A stretch of DNA of 64,000 nt from Synaphobranchus kaupii (GCA_029718625.1 CM056377.1:96588998-96652997); one strand, 5' to 3'; shown: positions 12,296 through 23,971, counted from the stretch's first letter. Notes: a model not told the origin generated them from the sequence alone. Numbers and translations are program-made.

Positions 12296-12949
12296 GGGAA
12301 CACACGTACCAAAGCTACTAACCGGCTCACTGTCACACACCAATGAGTAGAAGCGCAAACGGCAGGTTTCTCAGTAAGAAAACCAAACAAGGCTAATGGA
12401 ACAAAGAACTGCTACCCTATACTTCTACGAGCTAAGTAACTCAGTAAAAGCGTGAACGCCCGATCTCCCAGGAGAGAGAAACATTTTACAGGCGAATAGA
12501 GCAGAGATCTGCGGTCCCATACCTCTACGAGCTAAGTAACTAAAGAGCCAGCAATAATAAACGCCCTGCCTCGGTAACGAGACGCATAAGAACAGGCGAG
12601 TAGCATAATGACACAAATAACACACACCAAACGTACCGAAGCTACAAACCGGCTCACTGTAACACGCAAATGAGTAGAAGCACAAACGCCTGGTTTCACA
12701 GTAAGAAAACCAAACAAGGCGAATGGAACAAAGAACTGCTACCCTATACTTCTACGAGCTAAGTAACTCAGTAAAAGTGTGAACGCCCAATCTCCCAGGA
12801 GAGAGAAACATTTTGCAGGCGAATAGAGCAGAGATCTGCGGTCCCATACCTCTACGAGCTAAGTAACTAAAGAGCCAGCAATAATAAACGCCCTGCCTCA
12901 GTAATAAGGCTTTAGAATAGGCAAGTAGCATAAATGGTACAAATAAAAC
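12296..12949. repeat. Two tandem 327-bp units inside the LTR
   Basis: Anchor words recur exactly 327 bp apart: GCTACCCTAT at 12411 and 12738, ACCTCTACGA at 12521 and 12848, and the ACCGGCTCACTGT region at 12308 and 12635. The units differ at scattered bases. The 41449 copy does not show the same duplication, so it arose after the copies separated or was lost there. Confidence 0.85.
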
Positions 12950-13620
12950 ACACAGCCAACAAACCCTGCAAAATAGTACGAGATAGTATACGAGGAGGCG
13001 AAAGGAACAGAGATCTAACGTTCCAAGGCTACTCTCAGACTCGGTCACACACAAACATGTCCACAACATCGCCCAGTCTTCCCTATAGAAAGACATGTAC
13101 CGAATGAACTACAGTTCTGAACAAAATCGCCAAAAAAGCTCCATGTACGGAGACAGGTACCGAAAGGAACGAACATGCAGGCTGCACCGGACATTTACCG
13201 GCTAAAAGACTAACGTGAGCTTAATAGAAAATACACGCCCTACCTCTCAGAATAAATAAATCCCTACCTGTCAGTACGATAAAAACACCCGGTCTCATAG
13301 TAAGAAATGACTATACAAATACACCCACAAACAAACAAAGACTCCTCTTGCTTTCACGGAAGAAAGCAGAGAGAGGAGGAAGAGACAGAGAAGGCAAAAG
13401 GTCTAGGCAAGGGAAGAAAGGAAAGACCAGGAAGCGGAGACAGAAAAGAGCCAGGGGGGAACAGTCCAAACACTCTGGAGCAAAAATAGTCTCCTAAAAA
13501 ACCTAGACCTAATCATACTGGCTAAGCAATCAAAGGGCAAAATAACACCACACACAAAACAGAGCAAATAATGCCAGACAATACAAATTAATATCAAAGC
13601 CCAGAACGGAGGAAAACATG

Positions 13621-13634
13621 GGCTTAAATAGCTC
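13621..13634 (-). promoter_or_regulatory. TATA-like box of LTR copy 1
   Basis: CTATTTAAG on the minus strand, about 145 bp inside the LTR, is conserved in place and sequence in the 41449 copy and similar (CTATATTAA) in the 25761 LTR. Its role is inferred. Confidence 0.5.
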
Positions 13635-13784
13635 CAAGGTAATCACGCACAAGTGTGATGCTGAGAGAAACTCCGCAATCAAGACGGGGCAGAGCAAACA
13701 TCCACTAAAAGGGCAGCGCCCTCGCGTGGCTACCAAGGAAACCAGGGGACCAAGGGAAAAAGGGTCACAAACCATGACACTTTT

Positions 13785-14365
13785 TGAGATGTCCTGTGAT
13801 TCTTCCACTTAATTTTCAATTACAGGAGTAGCATGTTGCTGGTTCGAGAAAAGAATCGCCATCAAAAAAACAATGATAACTGTAACAACAAACCTCAACA
13901 TAATGTTTGACTCTATTTACTGTGAATTTCAAAATCTTGGCTTAGATAGGAAGTTAGCTAGTAAGCTGTAAGCATGTTTTGAAAATATATTAGTCACAGT
14001 AATTATGACTAGTCCAGGCATGAAGTGTTACATATGGAGCAAATTTAGTGCCAATATTATTTGCACCACAAAACACAATTTTTTATGCATAGCGAAACTA
14101 CAATTCCTGTTTTACAAATCTCAAACTACAAAGTGCAATCTACAAATCTCAAGCTGTGGACACACAAAGATACAAATTATTTTGACGCTATTTTTCCAGT
14201 ATACCATAGAGAAAAAATCCACACGTGTATCCACCAATCAAAATTAACATGACAGTCAATCAGGGGAACAGTAGCTCACAGGCCACTGGACGTGAGCTCA
14301 ACCATGGCCGATGCTCAGTGAATCTTTTGCAATGAAGATAACGTTTTAATGGTTAATTGTTGGTC
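13785..14365. other. No gene seen
   Basis: AT-rich sequence with no recognised repeat ends. Confidence 0.5.
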
Positions 14366-14961
14366 GAGAAATTACATTACATTACATTACATTATAGTAA
14401 TTCGGCAGATGCTCTTATCCAGAGCGATGTACATCAGTGTATTTTCGAACTAGGAACAAGTGCGTTAAAACGACCCTAAAAGGTAAATACGAGTTCAAGT
14501 ACCAGGCGTAGTCAGTATGATTATTATTATTATTTTTTTACTGTTGTACACGATATTGATGATTGGCGTGTACAACAGTAAGCCAATAAGTAACCTTACA
14601 AGTATTAAACTAGGAGCTTGAACCACTTAAACAAGGATTCATAAAACACAATCAAGGGAGGTCACAAGGAGGTAGGGAGGGGTGGAGAGAGGAGCAGCTT
14701 GAAGAGGTGAGTCTTCAATCTGCACTTGAAGGTGGTCAGACTTTCTGTTGTTCTGACCTCCACGGGGAGCTCATTCCACCACCGTGGGGCCAGGACAGAC
14801 AGACGTCGAGACCGGGTGCTAGTATGAAGTGGGGGGGGGGGGGGGGGGGGTTCCCAGTCGTCCTGAGGAGGCAGAACGCAGGGATCTGGCAGGTGTGTAG
14901 GGTCTGATGAGCTTTTGGAGGTATGGAGGGGTTGATCCCTCGGACTACCACCTTTATGCAA
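14366..14961 (-). pseudogene. 3' end of a non-LTR retrotransposon (L2/CR1-like LINE)
   Basis: The minus-strand frame at 14662-14961 contains RRLSVLAPRWWNELPVEVRT and FKCRLKTHLFKLL. This matches the C-terminal tail of fish LINE polyproteins (LAPRLWNSLP... FKSRLKTHLF). Downstream on the same strand come ATGTACATCGCTCTGGATAAG and AGCATCTGCCGAATTA, then (TAATG)n, the family's microsatellite-like 3' end. The reverse transcriptase and endonuclease are absent, as in the 5'-truncated copies made by target-primed insertion. A 20-G run (14831-14850) interrupts the coding part as a proline run on this strand. Confidence 0.82.
14831..14850. repeat. Poly(G) run, 20 nt
   Basis: Twenty consecutive G on the plus strand. 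Confidence 0.95.
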
Positions 14962-15702
14962 TGATTTGATTTCTATGAATGACAGACTAATGACTGATAC
15001 ATCACTACTGCTTACACATTTAGCTAACTAGTGACTTAGTCGGCATGGATATGATGAAAGATTCAAAAATGTCTACTTAGTTTCTGTTCTATAGCATTAA
15101 TTAATTGTATTTAAATTAATTTTTTGAATAAATTCATAAATGTACTGTAACTAGAAAACCTCAATAAATATACCTCAATAAATATACAATATATACAAAG
15201 TATATAATATACAATAACCTCATGTAAATAAATATAAGCACAGACATTTACTCACACAGAAACAGTGACAGCCATTATCTCTGATGTGTAGCTTTGTGAA
15301 TACTATGTTCGCATTACGGTATACTGAACCTCACTCTTTGTGAAAAATAAAATAAAGAAATTAAGTCAAAACTCAAACAATAGCAAAATCATAGATATTG
15401 CAAATATAAATAGTGAACCTGAATTTATGTTAATAGTATCAAAACAGACAGCACCCATGGAGGACTTCCACACAGCATATGCCCCTGCAGGGCACGTTTA
15501 TAATACCATGTAATATATATTTTTAAAAAGACCCTAAAAAATGCTTTCAAGAACACTGACATAAAGAAAGAAAGAAAGAAAGAAAGAAATAAATAAATAA
15601 GTCAGGATGAAAAAGGTTACATGTCTTTCTCAAACATAATTATAATTCTAGTATAATTGTACATACTTCATGCATAACCTGGATGGACTAAATACAGTAC
15701 AG
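14962..15702. other. AT-rich stretch with a GAAA/AAAT microsatellite
   Basis: (GAAA)n then (AAAT)n lies at 15562-15600. No gene seen. Confidence 0.6.
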
Positions 15703-15894
15703 CAGGGGTCCTCAAACATGGTCCTGGGTCCTGGGGAGCTGCAAAGTCTGCCGGTTTTTGTTGTTACTCCATTTAATTGATCAATTAAAGCAGTTACAGT
15801 TAGCACACCTCATCTGGTTTCAGGGGTCTGAATTGATTGCTTATTTTTAAGGTGAAAACAAAAGCCTCTCCAGGACCAAGATTGAGAACCCCTG
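15703..15894. mobile_element. hAT-type MITE, 192 bp, overlapping the odf2-like exon
   Basis: The ends CAGGGGTCCTCAAACATGG and, as reverse complement, CAGGGGTTCTCAATCTTGG are a good inverted match. Next to them is GTCCTGG at one end and CCAGGAC at the other. The 8-bp flanks (CAGTACAG and CTGTTTAG) agree at five positions. It is non-coding by origin but supplies the last codons of the neighbouring exon's open frame. Confidence 0.78.
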
Positions 15895-16178
15895 CTGTTT
15901 AGCATACTATAAAAAGGCTGGGGATAGTAGCAGGGTTTGGTATGGATTTTTGAAAGAGATGGTGGTGGGAGGGGTCTCGCAGGGTGGAGCTCGAGAGAGT
16001 TCCCAAACACATTGGCATAGGAGGCCTTGAGGAACTGGATGTAGCTTGGCAGACTGCGGTTGGTGCTGTCTGACTGCTCCAGCCGATCCCTCACAACCTG
16101 CAGCCTACTCTGGAAGCACCTCTCTGCATCCTCTTTATCCCGGCGCAGCCCTTTGTCCCGGCACTTTTGAGCAGTTCT
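15810..16178 (-). CDS. odf2: Last coding exon of an ODF2/cenexin-like gene
   Basis: ODF2 (outer dense fibre protein 2, cenexin) is a coiled-coil protein of sperm tail outer dense fibres and of the mother-centriole distal/subdistal appendages. The frame reads RRDKEDAERCFQSRLQ, then DRLEQSDSTNRSLPSYIQF and LKASYANVFGN. This follows the conserved end of vertebrate ODF2 (DRLEQSESTNRS... SSYANVFGD) residue for residue with conservative changes. On the minus strand a CTGAC...TTATGCAG acceptor precedes AGA at 16178 in phase 0, so the exon starts there. Beyond VFGN the frame does not show the serine/proline-rich ODF2 tail. It passes a proline-rich stretch and runs into the hAT MITE at 15894, which encodes about the last 27 residues to the stop at 15810. 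Other exons would lie at higher coordinates; I did not find any. It could be a living paralogue or a relic. Confidence 0.72.
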   Translation of the reverse strand, partial: RTAQKCRDKGLRRDKEDAERCFQSRLQVVRDRLEQSDSTNRSLPSYIQFLKASYANVFGNSLELHPARPLPPPSLSKIHTKPCYYPQPFYSMLNSRGSQSWSWRGFCFHLKNKQSIQTPETR

Positions 16179-16184
16179 CTGCAT

Positions 16185-17162
16185 AACAGCTAGGTCAGGA
16201 TAGTACTAAACAGCAGCATATGATAGACGATGGACTTCATTAAGCCATATTTGCAAACAAATTCATTTTGGATTAATTCTGTAGAACAGAAACTCAAAAT
16301 TAGACACAAAGACGTTTCATCATATTAATGCTCCACTTTATTTTTTAATTACAAGCTATTCAAAGTCAAGAATAGTCACTATAGCTAGCTAAATATGTAA
16401 GCAATAAGAGTGCTGCAATTTGTAGTCCTAAAACCCGGAAGTGAGTTAGCAGTTTTGAGCCATGGGTTCCCTTGCAAGATTTCCAATGCTTTTTTCCCAT
16501 AGGGTTTTCGATCTGTGCCGAAAATAATGTCTGTGGTTAATATAAGCCTAAGAGAGTTTCACGTTTTGTTCTACGAGATAAATTGCACATATTAATATCT
16601 TAACCATGAATTCTGAAGCTTTTATGCGGTTTTAAAAAGTATGTTGCTATATTAAAACTACGATTTGTCAGAATAAATACGCGTCATTACCTCAGGCAGA
16701 TCCTTGCTCTCAAGTGTAGCAAGCTAGACCTATATTCTCTGTGGAAGTGGCCATTGCAACTTGTTGCTCTTCTTTGTTGTTGTAGTCGACCAGTGCCAGC
16801 ACTACATTCGTAGGTAAGGTATAGTATCGCTCCGCCACCGTACTTTCAGAGAATATAGGTCAGCACAAAGTAAAAGATTCAACAATAGTTTGACTTCAAA
16901 AATGATGGTATAAACACTCAAAATAACCCAGATAGACTGTCGTCGTATTTTATTTGGTTTGGGTGCACTGTGGAGTGTTTAAGTGCGTTTGGTAGTGGAT
17001 GCTACCGGTTACCTTAGAGTTGCGCTAGCATTAGCAACGTGTGTATGTCCAAAAGAAGGGACAGTATGGAATTAGCTGAAAATGCTTTCCATCAATCAAC
17101 TACATCATGGGTAAGTCGTAATTGAGACATTATGTCCAAAATTCTGAACTATCCCTTTAAGG
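16185..17162. other. No exon recognised upstream of the odf2-like exon
   Basis: If the gene is real this is intron. I found no further coiled-coil coding segment on the minus strand. A hairpin pair (ACCTATATTCTCT at about 16728 and AGAGAATATAGGT at about 16849) brackets about 110 bp. Confidence 0.5.
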
Positions 17163-17392
17163 TTTTTGTTAGCTGGTTAACCAGCTAATGATAGCTTATG
17201 GCAAGGTAATGCTAGCTTCTTGCAAGCCATTTTAACATTTAGCTAGCAAGCTAACGATAGCTACTATGTTTGCCTAGCTAACGTTAGCTGTCGATTGCAG
17301 TTTTCCTTGCCATAAGCTATCGTTAGCTTGCTAACTAAATGTTAAAATGACTTGCCATAAGCTAGCGTTAACTTGCTAGTTAACCCAGCATT
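17163..17392. repeat. Long imperfect inverted repeat, TTAGC-rich
   Basis: GCAAGCCATTTTAACATTTAG at 17223 (with GCTAACGATAGCT beyond) pairs with CTAAATGTTAAAATGACTTGC and AGCTATCGTTAGC near 17305-17355. Outer words (TTATGGCAAG, GTTAACC/GGTTAAC) also pair. The arms span about 100 bp each. No family is recognised. Confidence 0.65.
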
Positions 17393-19331
17393 GCTAAGAA
17401 ATGGTAACATTACTTTGCAGTGTTGCCAACTCGGGAGACAAAGTTAAGCAACCGCGTCATCAAAAACAATCCCAAACAAACGGGGAGTAGAGCAATTGCG
17501 GATGGAGGGGGGTGGAATAGCTTAATTAATATGAATATGCTAGCTAATGTTTTCCTATGGGAAAAAAAGCATTGGGAATCTGCAGAGGGAACCCATAGCG
17601 GAAGAGCTTCCAAATTGGCCTACAAAAATATATCATCACTGTAGCACGCTACAGTGTTGTACAAGCTTGTTGTTGCTAGTCTGCCTTTCATAGAAATCAG
17701 GTCATAGCTAGCTTGCATAAAGGTGGTCATTTCTCAATCAACAATTACCCATTAAAACATGTATATATTCGGCATGATGAATACATTTCATTAGATATTA
17801 CTGCGTGTCCGCCATGCTTCAACTCGCATGCAGTTACTTGTCAGCTCTTCCCCTGTTTGACTGTAGGTAGCTTAATTTAGATTGGTACATACGTGTAGAT
17901 TTTTTTTAAGTTAGAGGGTGACATGGGTGCTGCTGGTACATAATATATACTTTCAGCAGTAAGGAAACTTCAAAGGTCGCAGACATCTAGCATGGAGGAC
18001 ATGCAAATTTCAACATGTAAACACAGGTTTATGTTGGTGAGCTTTATGCCAATACATATTTTTCTGTTCAAAGTGTGTGTGTCTCTATCTATATATACAA
18101 GTAGCCTATCTATGTATATATGTATGCATGTATCCTAAAAATCTTTCTGTGTATCAAATCATTGATATCAAAATTATACCATATTACAATGAAACACTCA
18201 CCACTGTCACCAGTCTGTTTCACAGAAACTAAATAGGCCATAAGCCAAAGTAATGCTGCCTCTGCTTTCCACCATCCAATCAAGTAACTTGCGCAGTCTG
18301 ATTCAGATTAAATATATGATATGAGTAAAAGGGAAAACAAAAACAAACAAAATGAATTGAAATCCATCCACAGCTGGGACAAAACAGTACCTACTGTACC
18401 AACTGTTACTGATGAATGTCTGGGAAAGAAACAGTCCAAGGCTTTTAATTATAAGAAACTAAATTTATTGCAGGGTATTCATAGAGCTCTGATTTGAAAT
18501 ATGGACCTGTTAGATGTTAATGTCAGGGAAGTAAAACAAATGGATATCCTTCTGAACATTACTGTGCTTGCAACATATACTTATAAACATGCATAATCAA
18601 TTTTGTTGACATATTTTACTGAGCTTTTACGGCATTTCTTAGTCTCTTACAGTTCAGGACAATACAATGATTATCTCAGCTGTCTGAATTTAAACCTATC
18701 CAACCTATTCAGACATATTTTGTTCTGCCAACAAGCTCAAGCCCCACAAGCCTTGTACAGAGTTATTTATGATACAAAAATTAATCTTACTTACAGTGAG
18801 TTCCCTAGGACATCGTTCTTATGACAGCAAATGTGCTGCAACAGGAAAGAGGGGAAAGCAAATATAACTTATTTAAATCCCTCTCCCAGATTATGAAGTG
18901 GCTTGACAAGCTTTTCCTCACTTGTAAAATGTAATTCTGTGTGATGGAATAAAATGGTAATCCATTTTAAATTTGCAAATAATTTTGAATAGAACTATAG
19001 AGTGGGGGGACTGACAGAGTGTTCCGGAAGACCTCTTTCCACAATGTATAGTAATGGCTAAGAAACGAAAGGGTAACTGATGCTGTATTTAAATAGTGGT
19101 ACATTTGAATTATAGTTTGGCATGGTATGAAATTAATTGCTAAAAGTGTTTGCTTCCACAGCTCATGCACAATGCAGCACTGGCACCAAACCTCACTTTC
19201 TTACCAAGGTTCCTTATGCCATAAACTACAATTTATTATACATAACAAGAGAATCAATCATAGAATGAGGGAAAAATATCTCCTGACCAGAAGCCGTAAG
19301 CTTGATGCCCATGCAAAATAATAGATTAAGC
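17393..19331. other. No gene seen
   Basis: AT-rich, with TATATA/TGTATG runs near 18080-18135. Short frames lack motifs. Confidence 0.5.
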
Positions 19332-19649
19332 TGTAATATAGGCTGGAACAGTATGGAACACATAATTGGCCAAATGGCTGTAAGTCATCAAGGGTCTGAG
19401 GTATCAACCGAGCTTCTGCTACCAGTAGATCTGGATGACTTTTAGGGTTGTTTCTCCTGACTAATTTTTCTATTGAACTCTATGGAAAAATGAGTCAGGA
19501 GAAGAAGCCATTTAAGTGATCCATTCACATTTAACCCCTTTAGTGATCCTTGACCTCATAGTCACTGTTTCATTTCAAATCCAATGTGCAAAAGAGCCAA
19601 AACAACAAAAAATGTGTCACCGTCCAAATACTTTTGGACTGCACTGTAT
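19332..19649. mobile_element. Right part of a Tc1-type element (type B end) with foldback cassette copy 2
   Basis: The right end reads GTCCAAATACTTTTGGACTG then CACTG|TA, a classic Tc1 end (CAGTGCAGTCCAAAAGTATT inverted). Before it lies TGTTTCATTTCAAATCCAAT and GAGCCAAAACAACAAAAAAT. Upstream (19332-19535) is one arm of the foldback cassette: GGAACAGTATGGAACACA, TAAGTCATCAAGGGTCTGA, TTTCTCCTGACTAATTTTTC. I could not find a left terminal repeat, so the left half is lost or rearranged. Confidence 0.75.
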
Positions 19650-19970
19650 TGTGTTAATGTCTAGACCTATGTGTGTGTATGTCTGTGTGCATGTGCGTAT
19701 GTATGGTTTTGTGGGGCTGTGAATTGTTTAGGTGGAGAAAACATAAGCATGGTCCCTCTTTATACCACTCACTGTTGACCCACATTGATTTCTTTAGCAG
19801 TAGTGTAAAGCATGGCTGTTTGTCTAACTTTCATTTGTTTTAACTAACATTTAAAACAAAACAATGTTAGTTTGTCTAACTAACATTTTGTGTTTTTAAT
19901 CCATGATAAGTGTTATGCATTTCCATTGAATGCTTGCCGTTTTGCACAGTGATAATAAGGTGCTTGATAA
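19650..19970. other. No gene seen
   Basis: A TAACTAACATTT...AAATGTTAGTT small inverted repeat lies near 19843-19875. Confidence 0.5.
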
Positions 19971-20022
19971 GGCATAATTGCATATGTTATCCCAAACTGG
20001 GGATAACCTATGCAATTATGCC
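19971..20022. repeat. Near-perfect hairpin, 23-bp arms
   Basis: GGCATAATTGCATATGTTATCCC (19971-19993, in two parts GGCATAATTGCATATG and TTATCCC) is complementary to 20000-20022 with one mismatch and a 6-nt loop. Confidence 0.85.
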
Positions 20023-20065
20023 TCATATAAGTAACTGAGGTTTAAATCTGATTGTTTTCATCTTT

Positions 20066-21535
20066 AAAATCACCCACCTGCCTTCTAGACCCTTTACCCA
20101 GAAAGGTACTGAAGAAGCTCTCATCTGTTCTTGGCAAACTAATTTTGGATATAATAAATAATTATCCGGAAATGTTCATAAATCCCTTAATATTCTTAAA
20201 GCACTACTTAAGAAACTAAATTGGGATCCTGCTGACTTGTCTAACTGCCGACCTGTTTCAAACCTCCCATTTCTATTAAAGATCCTTCAGAAATGTGTAG
20301 CTCAACAGCTTTACTCTTTTCTACAGGCTAATAATGTGTATGAGTGGTGTAATTCTGGGTTTAAGAAGCATCATAGTACTGAGACAGCCCTTGTCTTACT
20401 AATGAATAATTTGCTTCTCTCCTTGGATTGTGGTTGTATCTCCATACTCTTCTGACTTAAGCGCTGCCTATAATACAATAGACCCCAATTTTTTCCTTCA
20501 CATGATAGGAAAATCTCTATCTTTCTGATGGATATAAACGGTAAGCTATTACACTATTGAGTACCACAAGGATCTGTACTGGGCCCCTTGTTATTTTCTC
20601 TGCATATTTTATCCCTGGGGACATTATAAGCAGACATGGTGTTAACTGCCACTGCTATGCAGATGGCACACAACTTTACATATTAGTTGAACCAAGAGAA
20701 GATGTCCAACAACTAGAGGCCTCTCTTAAAGACATAAAGGCCTGGATGACCCAGAATTTCCTAGATGCTTAGAAGACAGATGCTAATAGCAGGCCCAAAG
20801 TCCCTGGGAGATACATTCTTACATATATATATAAAAAAACAAATATGAGATGATGGTGACGATTTTCACCTTAGAATTACATTTAATTGAGGAATATAAT
20901 GTCCCTGCTTGATGCTGAAAAAAATTTTGCTTTTATAACCTCTCGGCTGGACTACTGTCCTGTAACTATTTGGTTGCACTAATTGAACCTTGAAAAGTCT
21001 CCAACTGGCACAGAATGCAGCTGTTGGGGTTCTTACAAAAAAAGAAATTGGAACATATCAGTCCAGTTCGGTGCTCCTGGACAAGAAACGTTGAAGATAC
21101 CATCATTGTAACACATTTTAATACAACTCAGTTTTGATACCAACATCATACTTACATTTAAATGTTGGCACAATCTGATCCCAACAATATTTGACTTATT
21201 TATAACTATACTCCCAACACACTCATGGTACCAACACACAAAGCACTTAAAATAGGATCCGTCATACTAGACTCTGAAGAAAAACTCAAAGCTCAAACTG
21301 CATTGTCTATTAAAGGCACACAACTTTGGAATTCTCCACCTGGCAGCATTAAACAAATTCATGACTTCACCACTTTTTGCTCTATAATTAAAGCTTGGCT
21401 TAAACAGAACCAGAGCTGTAATCAGGACCTGCCTGATGTTGTATTTTCTATCTGCAACAATCCCAATTTTATTTCTTATTCTTCTGTAAAGCATTTCTGT
21501 AAAAATATGTTACAAATAAAATTGATTTGAATAGT
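20066..21535 (+). pseudogene. L2-type LINE reverse transcriptase relic
   Basis: This was a non-LTR retrotransposon polyprotein that copied its RNA into DNA at a nicked target. Visible pieces in order, in shifting frames, are NCRPVSNLPFLLKILQKCVA and GFKKHHSTETALVLLMNNLL at 20240-20450, LGPLLFS at about 20580, HCYADGTQLYILVEP near 20650-20700 (catalytic YADD changed to YADG), and DIKAWMTQNFLDA at about 20730. A C-terminal WNSPPGSIKQI segment lies near 21330. The order and wording match the L2/Maui clade. Stops and frameshifts are many, and the endonuclease half is missing. It is dead. Confidence 0.88.
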
Positions 21536-21632
21536 AAAAATAGGGTGTGTTTTTAGTAAACATGCATGGATTTGTGTATTACATGGCTCTCTCTCACTCT
21601 CTCTTTCACTCTCTTGCATTCTTTTACACTCA

Positions 21633-22920
21633 TGTCACAGGTTGAACCGGGCTAATCCCATGCCCGAATCCGGACCAGGTTTTGTTTTGGATCCACCACT
21701 CCCCAAACAGTACGGCAGACATCTGTGACAGTATCACACGGTTAACAGAGGCTATGCCCGTCTGTGGGTTCCTTCCCCCCCCCAATCTCTCTCTCCACAC
21801 TGCCGGACAAAGCTGACCCCACCTGCAGGTAAGCGTGCCTTCCCCCACACACCACACAGTACACACCGACACACACACCACTCGTAGCCACACAGTGCTC
21901 GTAATATGTATTCAGGCTATAGCAGATGGGCATACACACACACACTCGTGATCACCCTCAATAGCCCACCTCAAGGGCTGCCGGCCGCCCGGCCCCACAA
22001 TACTTCACAAGGGGAAAAGCCCACACACAAACAAACACGGCGGTATACACTCATACAATAACAAAACTTGCTACCATCCCACGCCACAAACAAATAACAT
22101 GAAACACACAAAATAATATGTGTTGTGGAGTCCTACCCACGGTGCCACTCTGGGAGGACTGCCACAAAAATAAAAAATAAAAATAATAAACCACATGCCG
22201 TCCGGCCCAAAAATGTCCACACACACAAACACACACTTTTGCCGTCCTTAATGGTCGCCAACGGGGATTCCCAGTGTCCACTACTTTGGCGAATCCCGGG
22301 ACCCAGGCCTTCACTGCGCCTCGTCGCTCTCAACAGGCTGGATGCGGGACACTGACTCTGGCAGGGAAGAAAAAACACACCCACTGGCGCTCAGCTCCCC
22401 GCTCGCGCTGGTCTGAGACCCAAAGACACGCTGCTGCTGCAGATACGGCGAAAACATGTTCCTTACGGTCTGATGTCAGTTGCCCCAGCAACAGCTCATC
22501 ACCGTATCTCCCAGCACACTGGCTCCATCGCACTGATCAGCTCTGCAGTTTGCCGTTGGTGCTTTCCGCCAGTTCCGGGTCTAACGCCACTGTTGTGGTT
22601 CTTGTTTTCACAGTTGCCTCAGATTGCTTTCAGCTGCCCACCTCGTTCAGGTAAGTTCTTGCCGTACATGGACACAACACTTTCGCATCATACAAAGAAA
22701 ACATAATCAAACTAATAACGAAAAGGTACGCTTCATTATATCCCCGCAGGGAACCCAGCCCCAGCGTTCCCTTCCAATCACTCAATCCCAATGAGTACCC
22801 TACACTCATGCAAACACTGACTTTTTCAATCATCCAATCTGGCTTCGTAATTATCCCGTCTCTTACTATGACAGCCACCACCATTCCCTCCTCACTGAGG
22901 GAGACCGTGAACATGCTACA
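21633..22920 (-). mobile_element. Probable 3' LTR of the Gypsy element, 1.29 kb
   Basis: On the minus strand a poly-purine tract (GGGGGGGGAA) is followed at once by TGTAGCATGTTCACGG, and the stretch ends CAACCTGTGACA at 21633. TG...CA ends right after a polypurine tract are the expected start and end of a 3' LTR. GC-rich and CpG-rich compared with its surroundings. I found no second copy in the window to confirm the boundaries, so the left end is the less certain one. Confidence 0.6.
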
Positions 22921-22931
22921 TTCCCCCCCCA
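22921..22931 (-). promoter_or_regulatory. Polypurine tract (plus-strand primer site) of the Gypsy element
   Basis: CCCCCCCC next to TT on the plus strand reads as GGGGGGGGAA just before TGTAGC on the minus strand, the usual layout for priming second-strand synthesis. Confidence 0.6.
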
Positions 22932-22989
22932 TATGATGTTAGGCGTCCAGACTAACACTCCACAATGTACCGGGGTGGGAGCCGTTCCC

Positions 22990-23540
22990 TCATCTCACAG
23001 ATGGAGCGTCGAGGGGACTGGCCTTCCGGGTCAACTGGATCGCTGGCGCGTTCATCAGACCGAACGGCATACGATTGAATTGGTACAGGCCCATGGGTGT
23101 GGCAAAGGCTGTCTTCTCGCGGTCTGCAGGATCGACCTCCATCTGCCAGTAGCCACTGGCCAGATCCAAGGTGGAGTACCACTCTACCCGTTTTAGACCC
23201 GTCAATGATTCCTCAATCCAGGGCAGAAGGTAGGCGTCTCAATGCGTCACTGCGTTTAGCCACCGGTAGTCCACCCAGAAACATCACGCCCCATCCTTTT
23301 TCCTCACGAGGACCACCGGCGCGGCCCATGGGCTGGCACTCTCGGCAATCACCCCGCTCTCCAGCATCTCCCGCAGCAGGGACCGCAACTCTGGGAAAAG
23401 ACTAGGAGGGAGAGGCCGATACCTTTCGTGGCTAGGGGGAGCCTCTCCTGTAGGGATGTTATGGAGAACAGCGTTGGTCTTACCAAAGTCCTCCTTGTGG
23501 GCCGCAAACACCCCAGCCACTGCCGAATCAGCTCTCAAAC
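22990..23540 (-). pseudogene. Gypsy reverse transcriptase, N-terminal part
   Basis: The motifs are SPWAAPVVLVRKKDGA, WYSTLDLASGYWQMEVDP, REKTAFATPMGLYQFNRMPF and GLMNAPA. These are the fingers and first palm motifs of Ty3/Gypsy reverse transcriptases. The second palm half with YxDD is missing. Confidence 0.9.
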
Positions 23541-23971
23541 CATTGTTGTTGGTCAGGTGTCAGCCCTTCAGCCTCTGGCAGGTTTAACAGGCTCTAATGT
23601 GGGTTGGGGGTCTGCAGCACCATGTCACGGCCACCTTGCACCTGTGAGGGGTCAATACTGGCAATAGTCGCCAGGGGACGCCGCCTAGGTAACTCAATAG
23701 GGAAAGGGTGGACGTTAGCGATCCACAACAGTACCCGGCCTCCTCGCACCTGAACCAATCCCCGGGCCACCTTCCACTCGCCTCCATCTTCTATACCCTC
23801 GACCAATCCACACTGCCCCTCAGCCAAGCCCCCGCCACTCACTTGTGCCCAGAGCACCACCTCAGAGTGGGCCGGAACCTGAACTGGATTTCGCCGAGTC
23901 AGACCGGCACTGTCCAGCTACTTCGGGACGGGGGACCAGTTCTGGAGTCGGTGGCAGACCGCAAACGCCCG

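Larger units (their letters stand above)
12182..13779 (-). mobile_element. Solo LTR-like element, 1.6 kb (copy 1)
   Basis: On the minus strand it begins TGTCATGGTTTGTGACC and ends CACGCCACCATTACA. It matches the copy at 41449-43107 (plus strand) along most of its length, so the two define each other's boundaries. The flanking 5-mers CTTGT (12177-12181) and CTTTT (13780-13784) differ at one base, a likely decayed target duplication. No protein frame with recognisable motifs is present. The TG...CA ends, a TATA-like box about 145 bp in and the lack of coding fit a solo LTR of a Gypsy-like element. Confidence 0.78.
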
